This document shows positions 56,901-64,000 of a stretch of 64,000 nt of DNA, piece after piece; within the stretch, counting starts at the first letter, position 1, and every line of letters starts with the position of its first letter. The DNA is from Periconia sp. R9002 (taxonomy: Eukaryota; Ascomycota; Dothideomycetes; Pleosporales; Periconiaceae): NCBI GenBank assembly GCA_023627715.1, contig JAMAHW010000057.1:42612-106611 (forward strand), read 5' to 3'. The notes beneath the pieces were generated by a model. It was not told the DNA's origin. It searched no databases and saw only the letters and a program-made list of their open reading frames with translations. The position numbers and the translations under genes were made by a program.

Positions 56901-58952
56901 GAACAGGACGTCGACTGGTAGCGCAGGCAATCTCGTGAGTAAAATGTATGCGAGGATGCCTTAGTAAGGAGCAAGAGGTAGTCATCCCAATACACTACGC
57001 TAGGCAACACTGCACGCGGACTGACTTTTTGGGCAGGGCATGGCATCACTAGACCTACGGCGGCGGCGTGCATACATATGAGAATGAGGGTGTTTTGCAG
57101 AAGTGCATTCCCGCAAACGTTGTCGAGGAGATTGGACGGCCGTCCGTAGTGGAGACGCAGCGAGACGAGACGAAAGACGGTGAGGGCAACCGTGGAGGAT
57201 CGTATGCGAACGGGTCGTCCTTGCGTATGCCCGTCCATGTACAGACATGAATAGACTAATCACCGTGGGTAACGAAGCTGTAGGTACTATGTAGCTAGTA
57301 TGTAGGATAGATGGGGGTATGCAGCGTCCGGCGGTGCGGTCCTCTAGCGTACCTACCTACACAGCGAGTACAGGCCCCACCAGCCAGCCATTAGACGAGA
57401 TGCATCCCTGCCGGGAAGATCCCCCATCCCTCCCTCCATCCCTCCACCACCACCACCATCATCATTCTCATCCTTCTCTCCTCCCACCAAGGGCCCAATA
57501 TCAGGGCTACGCTATGACAGGGCATCGCCGGCCGACCTGCTTCACCACCCAGACTGGCCCCCTCCCCTCCCCTCCCGTGCTTGGGCCAGAGAGACAGAGA
57601 CCACGGCCGGGGCAAGACAGCATAGCCTCCACACCGTCAGTGTCACTGTCAGCCGTCAAAGCAGCCGTCGACATTGGGTAGATGCCACGGTACCTCCATG
57701 CCCAACCTCTCGATGGCTTCCCGACTGGCCAATGATGCGCCCCGTAAGCTCATTTCAAACCTCGTTGGTTACCACCTATCCCCACCGAGTACTTTGTTTG
57801 GGCGCGAGTCAACGAGTAACTAATGTACAGTACTGTGTGTGTGTGTTTGGGTAACCAAGTCGTCTGGTCTGCATGGAACTTAAGCATGCACGCAACGATG
57901 CCTTCCAGGGCTGCCCGCCCACGTCTGAGACATTTCCATTCCATTCTTTTCGCGTCGCGTCGCAAGCAACCCGCTGCTTTGTCATGCCCGCCGCTCCATT
58001 CAATTGTTTCTCAATTCTCGTTACCCCGAGGGGCTCGTAATCGGTCGCTGCCCTCCTAACTTCCCGCTGTCTGGGAGCCAGGGGGGAGGGGGGGGGAGAC
58101 GGAGGGCGCACGCGGGCCCGTGGCTTTGTTCGGGCTGTGCATTCACTCACTCCCTTTACCACCTCAACTTGACCACTCCTCCCACTTGTCTTGACGCTGC
58201 TCGGATGGCCCGTGATCCCCTCCATGGTCCCATTCCCCGATGATGTTGCACACCCTACTATTACTTTTCGCACGTACTAGCAAGTACTTGCATCTGACGT
58301 CCTGGCAGTGGTGCTCTGCTGCCAAAGTCTAAAACTCCGACCGTGTGCAGCGCCCATCACCATCAGGCTGCCACCGCGCCTTTCGTATATAACGCACCGA
58401 GCCCCCCAATAGGGTCGCTTGCTCACCATTTTTTGCTTTATCAATTCGCCTACTCCCTCGCATACCGCACTGCAGCTTCTTTCTGCACGACATCTTTTGT
58501 TTGGCTTCCTCCCCCACTGCACACTCTCCAAGTTAGTCTACCACCGCATACCGTCTCACCAGTCCGACCCTACATATACCTACCTACCTACACTCAACAC
58601 ACAACACACTAGCCACACACTGTCTCACTCTGCCCGTCATCCTTCCGAAACAGTCACTCACGTTTTGTATTTCAACCTTCACCAGCCCAACATCCGTCAC
58701 TGCCAAATTTTTTGTTGTTGTTCGAGTCATCCAACTCAAATTGGCCAAGCGAACCTTCTCTTCCCAGTTGCAATCTATTCCCACTATACTTCGGGCGTCG
58801 GATCTAGTCCACTTCATTAACGCATCCACTCATCACATTGACGCCGCTTTCGAAAAACCCAACCCCACCAGCACGGAGGGTTGAGGGGAGAATCCAGCCA
58901 AGAGAATAAACACATAGCGAGACTCGTCCACTTTCATCCACATCCCGTCACC
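50912..58952. other. Long gene-poor region (8 kb)
   Basis: No supported gene. The part 51.2-52.1 kb has some codon-like texture: IKDDGVTIPPKDTDDILGLYE in one frame, followed in a neighbouring frame by MKRIFKLWKEESKASDHTVP (51771 onward). It may be a gene relic, but no family is recognised. 52.1-55 kb is A/C/T-rich with poly-A (about 53499-53513) and TACC runs. 55-58.9 kb is GC-richer, with a GCGC run near 55339-55352 and a long CT-rich leader before the next gene. Confidence 0.5.
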
Positions 58953-60932
58953 ATGTGCCAAATCATCGAGACAATCACCATCAAGGACGATGGTCGTCAA
59001 CACACGTCTCAAGATACCATCCCTTGCTCCAAAGCGCCTCGTCGAGGAGGGTTGTGTAAGAATGTCACTACAAAGAAGACGGAGTACTACCCCAACGCCC
59101 ACTCCAGCTCCCGTGGCGAGTCACCCGCGTCCAACGGTCCATTCACGCCACCTTCCGGTGCTGGTCCTGGCTACACCACGGAGATACACAGGCCTTCAAG
59201 CTCTAGGGGTGGCAGACGTTCTTCCATCCTCAAGCCTGAGATTGTCATTGAGATTGGCGGTAGAAAAGGTAATACCAAGTTCTACCCCAAGGTGCCCAAG
59301 TCTTCGAAGCGGTCGTCGCTGGCCTCGACCCATTCCAACGAAGCAGTGTTGGAGTCACCAGGCTCAGACAAGATTGTCACTGGCTTTCCGGATGCTCCAT
59401 TGCCTCCTGCTGGCTATACGGGCCATGCAGAGGGCTACACCTACAGGCATGCTGTACCGCAAGGCCACCGTCACACGTCTTCGACCTCATCGCACTCCAA
59501 TAGCCAAGTACCCTCGTTGACTTCGGAGCCCGAATCGCCTTCTACACGTCGGGGTGCTCGTTACCCTCCGGCTTTGGTGCATAATCCAATCCCTGCGGCT
59601 CAGCCCTCTCCAACGATGTCACGTGCTCATGGTTCCAGCAGCGCTACATCGTCTAGGGGTAACTACCGTACCGAGACTGCCGCCCCCCAATTTCCATTGG
59701 ATTACGATGACTTCCTCCCTCGTCCCCCTGCTTCTTCCCACGCAAGCTCTGGCCATGACGATGCACCGGAGATCACTGCCCGAGCTCAGTACCGCGAAGA
59801 GCGTCGACGGGCAGAAAGGAAGAGACAGCAGGAGGAAGATGACCGTCGCATGGCAGAGGAACTCAACAAAGAGTTTGAGAAGGAGGAAAAGCAAGTCAGA
59901 TTCGCAGACGAGCGCGATCAGAGCAGAAATGAACAGCGCAACGAAGCTGCCCAAAAGTACAGGGCGCAGCAGCAAGAGGAAGCTAGGCGGAAGCTGGAGG
60001 AGAGGTCAACAAAACAAGAGAAGCACTTGAGAAAAGAAGGCGAGAAGCGAGCGACGAAAAAACCCGAGCGTACAAAGACAAAACCACCAGCAGGCTTCGA
60101 CAACCGCTCCGGACGCTCGCGCCGGCGAAGTTCCATCACCATGACCCAAGAAGACAAAGAGCAACTCGAGCGCCTGCGACGCGTGGAAATGGACCAGATA
60201 GAGCGTGAACGTGAAGCAGCCGACCGACGAGACCGCGAGGAACAGCTCTCTCTCCAAAGTCCTTATGCCAGTGCTCCTCCCCCTCCTCCAACCCTCCGTC
60301 AACAACAAGAAACCGTCGAGTACTACAACCCTCGCTCCGGCGGATCCACCATGAGCCGTCGGCCCTCCGTCTCACGCAGAGGCAGCGTCTCCATCTCGCA
60401 GCCCGTGCCGCCGCAGCAAAACTACCCGACCCGCCAACCCAGCTCGCACTACTCGTCGGGGTCGTACAACACGAGCAGCGCGGACCGACCCGTTTCCGCG
60501 CGCCACTCGTCGTACCACCACGATAATCCCTTCGCGCAGCCTCCCACGCGGACATCCGACACTTCGCAGGACTCGGCAAATCCATTCGCGGCACCGTCTA
60601 CACGTCCCATCCACCCTTCCTCGAGTGACCACACTTTCTCAACAACGTCATCTGACCCTTGGGACGCACGCTCGCTCCGCAGCAATCTCCCGTCGTCCAC
60701 GACCGGAGGGTATCCGCGGCCGAACGCTCTGCAGATGATGGGCGAACAGGTGATCAATCGGTCTGGTGATCGCTCCGCCCATCGTCGCGCCCAGGCTGCG
60801 ACGCAGAATATGGGGAGGGCCATGAACGACAGTGCGCTGGAGAGCAGCAGTGACGACGACGAGATGGAGCATGCGCGTACCGCGCGATCGGCAAAGACGT
60901 TGGGGGGTGGTAAGGGGAAACGCCGGACATGA
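58953..60932 (+). CDS. Uncharacterised coiled-coil protein with NPF motifs
   Basis: Single exon, 659 residues from CACCATGTG, an excellent start context; the frame is open 72 bases further up. The N-terminus is MCQIIETITIKDDGRQHTSQ with a few Cys. Residues about 60-260 are Ser/Pro-rich and disordered, with the more ordered KPEIVIEIGGRKGNTKFYP. A strong coiled coil at about 270-380 (REERRRAERKRQQEEDDRRM, KYRAQQQEEARRKLEERSTK) is followed by a second charged helix at about 397-434 (EDKEQLERLRRVEMDQIERE). The C-terminal part is Ser/Tyr/Pro-rich and carries two Asn-Pro-Phe motifs (DNPFAQPP and ANPFAAPS), known ligands of EH domains in endocytosis. It ends with an acidic patch (SSSDDDEMEH) and a basic tail. 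I do not know the family; an adaptor role in membrane traffic is only a guess. Confidence 0.82.
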   Translation: MCQIIETITIKDDGRQHTSQDTIPCSKAPRRGGLCKNVTTKKTEYYPNAHSSSRGESPASNGPFTPPSGAGPGYTTEIHRPSSSRGGRRSSILKPEIVIEIGGRKGNTKFYPKVPKSSKRSSLASTHSNEAVLESPGSDKIVTGFPDAPLPPAGYTGHAEGYTYRHAVPQGHRHTSSTSSHSNSQVPSLTSEPESPSTRRGARYPPALVHNPIPAAQPSPTMSRAHGSSSATSSRGNYRTETAAPQFPLDYDDFLPRPPASSHASSGHDDAPEITARAQYREERRRAERKRQQEEDDRRMAEELNKEFEKEEKQVRFADERDQSRNEQRNEAAQKYRAQQQEEARRKLEERSTKQEKHLRKEGEKRATKKPERTKTKPPAGFDNRSGRSRRRSSITMTQEDKEQLERLRRVEMDQIEREREAADRRDREEQLSLQSPYASAPPPPPTLRQQQETVEYYNPRSGGSTMSRRPSVSRRGSVSISQPVPPQQNYPTRQPSSHYSSGSYNTSSADRPVSARHSSYHHDNPFAQPPTRTSDTSQDSANPFAAPSTRPIHPSSSDHTFSTTSSDPWDARSLRSNLPSSTTGGYPRPNALQMMGEQVINRSGDRSAHRRAQAATQNMGRAMNDSALESSSDDDEMEHARTARSAKTLGGGKGKRRT

Positions 60933-62845
60933 GTCGTCTGGTATCCTCTATTTCCTTATTTTTCTTCCTCAGTCATCCTCGGTTTTCCTTGTTTTGGGAA
61001 CTTTGAGGGTTTGATTTTCCTCCCCTGTCTTATTTCTTACCCCTGTATCTCCATATCCTGTTGTACGTCCTTCGCCTGTGTATTCATGCTGTCTTCCGAT
61101 TTCATTCTTTCCTACCTGATAGAATATAGACCGCCCACCTCTAGGTATCCCTTTCTTTTTCTTCGCCCTCGCTCACGCGTTGCTTCTTTTTTTTCTCGCT
61201 CAGATACCATTCCACATACGATACCATACTACTTGCTACATGTTATATATCTTTACCGTACATAAAATAGCGATGTCAGCGCTTCATTAACTTTTTTATT
61301 TACTCATTTTTGACTTTCATCCTTTTCGTATTTGATGCCCTTGGTTCGGTGCGCATGGGTACAAGGACAAAATAAAATCTATATACCCTTTCTTTTCCAT
61401 CGCTTGTATAGTTCAGAACAGGTATATACATATATACTTAGGTACACTTCAACACTTACCGCCTTCACTGGCCCGATTCTACAATCTCCCACAGAAAGTC
61501 TTCCTTTTCAATATATATAACATTTTCCGTTCTCTCTGTACCTACCTTCCCCAACCACATAAATCAACCAAATCTCGAATAATCCAAGCTCATCCACCGT
61601 GTACGCATACATATCTATGCCATGGATGTGTTGTTCACACGCATCTGTATGTTTGTCTATACCCTAGAAGGAGGTTTGAGACGATGCTTTGGGTACGTGG
61701 GTGTACGTATACGATGTAGATGGGTATGACTCACTCATCCACTTATCCCCCCTCCCTCCGCCTCAACCCAATCCAACCCAATCCAGTCCACACGCTTCTA
61801 AATGCAATTCCCTACAAACACCACAAAGACTCCCTACATCGATGAACATCAATACCCCGCACACGACTTCCCACGTCCCCGTCCATTCAAAAGCAATTTA
61901 TTACCTAATAGGAAGTATGCTATATTTAATCATATCAACAAAAAACACACAAATACAAGAAAAAGAGAATGTATAAAGAGAAAAAAAAATACTACATCTC
62001 TCCCAACAAATCTCACTCCATCCCTTTACCCCCTTACCCTGAACATATTTTAGAAGAAGAAGCAAAAAACGACCGCCAGCGCCTTTGCGTTTGGTGATCT
62101 GGGGGGGTGGGAGGATGTGATGGATGGATGTATGTAGCTGAAGTGAAAAGTGATACAGTGCTCGCTGGGGTGGTTGCTTGGTTGGTTGGTAGATAGATGG
62201 GTGTATGATTGTGAAGAAGGGTGAAGAAGGGTGTGACGTGAGTGCAGAGACGGGAGAAGGTAGAGAGAGAAAGAGTATAGTGTAGGTGGATGAGGGGGGG
62301 AGGAGGACGAGGAGGGAAGCTTTGGTATAACTGTTTATGGGTGTAGGGTTGAGAGACGTCTGTTTCTTTGGCTTGGGGGGTTTTTTGGTTTGTGGTGAAG
62401 GTTGGTTGGTTAAATGTGGAGATGTGGATTAAGGTGGGAATGGATGAGATGGGGAGAGAACGAGTGTGGATGAAGGAATTGGTGGGTTTGTTTTGTTTCT
62501 GGGGTAGGAGGGTGAAGGAGGGATGGGCAGGGGAAAGGGATGGAGGTAGAAGGGAGGAAAGGAAGAAAGATGGAGAGCGGGGAAAATGAAAAGGAATCGA
62601 AGAGATAAAACAAATAAAAAAAATCATTGGACATGTATGAATGATACATAGGTACACATTTGTTGTATATTGTTACAACGTGATAAATCCCCCCTTTCTC
62701 CCCCCACCGTTTCTTGTTTTACAACAACATCAGCCCACTTTTCTTCTATTGCCACAAGAAGGATGTTTATAATACATAGGTACACCGGCTTGTTTCACCA
62801 TGTCTTCACTGTACAATACCCATCTATTGCCTCTCACCGCCAACA
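60933..62845. other. Intergenic between convergent genes
   Basis: No gene supported. T-rich 3' flank of the coiled-coil gene, TATA and A-rich tracts, and G/T-rich stretch near 62090-62590 that yields a spurious minus-strand frame of 207 residues rich in Ser, Pro and His. Confidence 0.6.
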
Positions 62846-64000
62846 TCAATCACGATACACCTGACGGACGACATTTCTCGCGGGTTTCGGATTGGCGTCC
62901 CTGTCCTGCATTAGTCTCTCCAGGCTCTTCGCCTCTGCGCTGTCAGGACCCAATGTGGTTGCGTTCCGAGTCGTCGTTGAGGACCTTATGATGCGGAACA
63001 AGTCTTGGCTGTTGTCTTGATCCCGTCGAGCTGTGCCGGTGGGTGGTAGGTCCCGCAGCTCGCCGCGCTTGATCAAGGCACTCGCGCCCTCTGCGCGTTC
63101 GACCGATATGTGGATGCGCGCGTCCGTGTCGACGGAGGCGAATTCGGGTGTGACTTCGAGCTTGGCGCCGCCGGGGGTCTGGTGGTCGAATGTGTCCGTG
63201 CCGCGGATGCTCATGCTCCTCGAGGTGTCCGCGTACTTTTGCGGGTCGTTGGTTACAAAACCGGCGATACCGAGGCGGGCGTGTTTTTCCTTGTTGTTGG
63301 GGAGTATGCGCGGTTGTAACACGCGGGAAGTCACGGGTGTGGGTTTCTCCTGCGGTCCGAGTAACGGGTGATTCATCATGTACGAGGTGGTGCGCAGATA
63401 TCCTAGACCAGCTGAGGGATGTGTGGACAGAGGAACGGACGAGTCATCGAACGTTTGTTTTGCCACGTTCCTATTGTTGTCCGCGGAATAGCTGGTGTCT
63501 TTGGCTTTCAGATTGGATATGCGCAAGAAGGGAGCAACGAGTCGTTGGAAGATGCGGGAACGCAGAGGATCTTGGGCGGCTTCTCTACGCAATTCCTTGA
63601 TCTTGTTGTCGATTTCCTCCTGTGAGAAAACTGACCATTTTTTCTGCAGTTCGCCGGATACTTTCTCGGCTTCCTTCTGATCAAGGGGAAGCTCGTTTGT
63701 CTTGTGCCAGTTACTTTGGCGAATGGTGTAGATTTCGGTCTTGACGTATTGAACTAGAAGCTGGTGGAACTCTTCCTTGCGCGAATCGAGCTGTTTCGTA
63801 ACGTAATGTGTGAATTCTTCCGAACTCATTCCGGGAAGCCAAGGCCCTTCGTACTTCCAACGGCGGATTTTGTGGCGCTCCACATTAGTTTCTGGGATAA
63901 CGTGAGGTTTGAACACGACTTCTGGTACATTCTCCTTCTTCTTCTTCTTTGCTGCTCGAGCTCGCACTTCGGCCTGCAGATTATCTTCCATGGCTTTTTT
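62846..64000 (-). CDS. Conserved fungal protein, 5' part cut by window edge
   Basis: The frame is open to the window end, so the gene is partial; 384 residues are visible and the Met at 63991 (KKAMEDNLQAEVRARAAKKK) is probably internal. The first part is very basic (KKKKKENVPEVVFKPHVIPE), followed by the best-ordered block RHKIRRWKYEGPWLPGMSSE with EFTHYVTKQLDSRKEEFHQLL. A second alpha-helical block is KKWSVFSQEEIDNKIKELRR with DPLRSRIFQRLVAPFLRISN. Past about residue 170 it becomes less ordered, with GLGYLRTTSYMMNHPLLGPQ and RILPNNKEKHARLGIAGFVT. The look (basic, helical, WKYEGPWLPGMS) is that of a mitochondrial ribosome or mitochondrial matrix protein of fungi, but I cannot name it. The stop is at 62846-62848. 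Confidence 0.8.
   Translation of the reverse strand, partial: KKAMEDNLQAEVRARAAKKKKKENVPEVVFKPHVIPETNVERHKIRRWKYEGPWLPGMSSEEFTHYVTKQLDSRKEEFHQLLVQYVKTEIYTIRQSNWHKTNELPLDQKEAEKVSGELQKKWSVFSQEEIDNKIKELRREAAQDPLRSRIFQRLVAPFLRISNLKAKDTSYSADNNRNVAKQTFDDSSVPLSTHPSAGLGYLRTTSYMMNHPLLGPQEKPTPVTSRVLQPRILPNNKEKHARLGIAGFVTNDPQKYADTSRSMSIRGTDTFDHQTPGGAKLEVTPEFASVDTDARIHISVERAEGASALIKRGELRDLPPTGTARRDQDNSQDLFRIIRSSTTTRNATTLGPDSAEAKSLERLMQDRDANPKPARNVVRQVYRD

Noticed and set aside
62034..62657. 207-residue minus-strand frame
   Set aside because: Ser/Pro/His/Thr-rich translation of a G/T-rich 3' region; no conserved block.

Overview
The window is nuclear DNA of a filamentous ascomycete (Pezizomycotina). The evidence is short introns (43-60 nt in most genes) with GTRNGT donors and CTRAY branch sites, a heterokaryon-incompatibility (HET) gene, two fungal rhodopsin-type membrane proteins, a GH43 arabinanase, and protein families known from moulds. 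A Dothideomycete-like fungus would fit, but I cannot fix the class from sequence alone.

Layout. 1.0-9.4 kb is a compact housekeeping block: TRS20 (TRAPP subunit), MRPL31 (mitoribosome), a three-exon nuclear-type protein with a SUMO-interaction-like motif, mccA (methylcrotonyl-CoA carboxylase alpha chain), and an acidic/basic nuclear-type protein. 9.6-17.0 kb is more niche-related: a rhodopsin-type membrane protein, a HET-domain protein, a secreted arabinan endo-1,5-alpha-L-arabinanase and a MYND zinc-finger protein. 19.4-23.6 kb holds one long Q/P-rich regulator-like gene, which I reconstruct as five exons although it looks like two open frames. 23.6-33.4 kb has no convincing gene. 33.4-34.7 kb carries a decayed O-methyltransferase, followed by an intact second rhodopsin-type gene (35.3-36.5 kb). 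36.8-47.8 kb is a repeat-rich island. 48.4-50.9 kb encodes MKT1 in seven exons. 51-58.9 kb is again gene-poor. The end holds a coiled-coil protein with NPF motifs and a conserved protein cut by the window edge.

The most unusual part is 36.8-45.6 kb. It contains short elements ending in inverted GGATGCTTA/TAAGCATCC, two oppositely oriented arrays built on a CTGCAG core (one a regular 19-bp minisatellite), a pair of long direct copies and a perfect 31-bp-arm palindrome. I read this as an undescribed family of non-autonomous, MITE-like elements and their decay products. No transposase or other autonomous partner is visible. I saw no tRNA, rRNA, CRISPR array or intact transposon.
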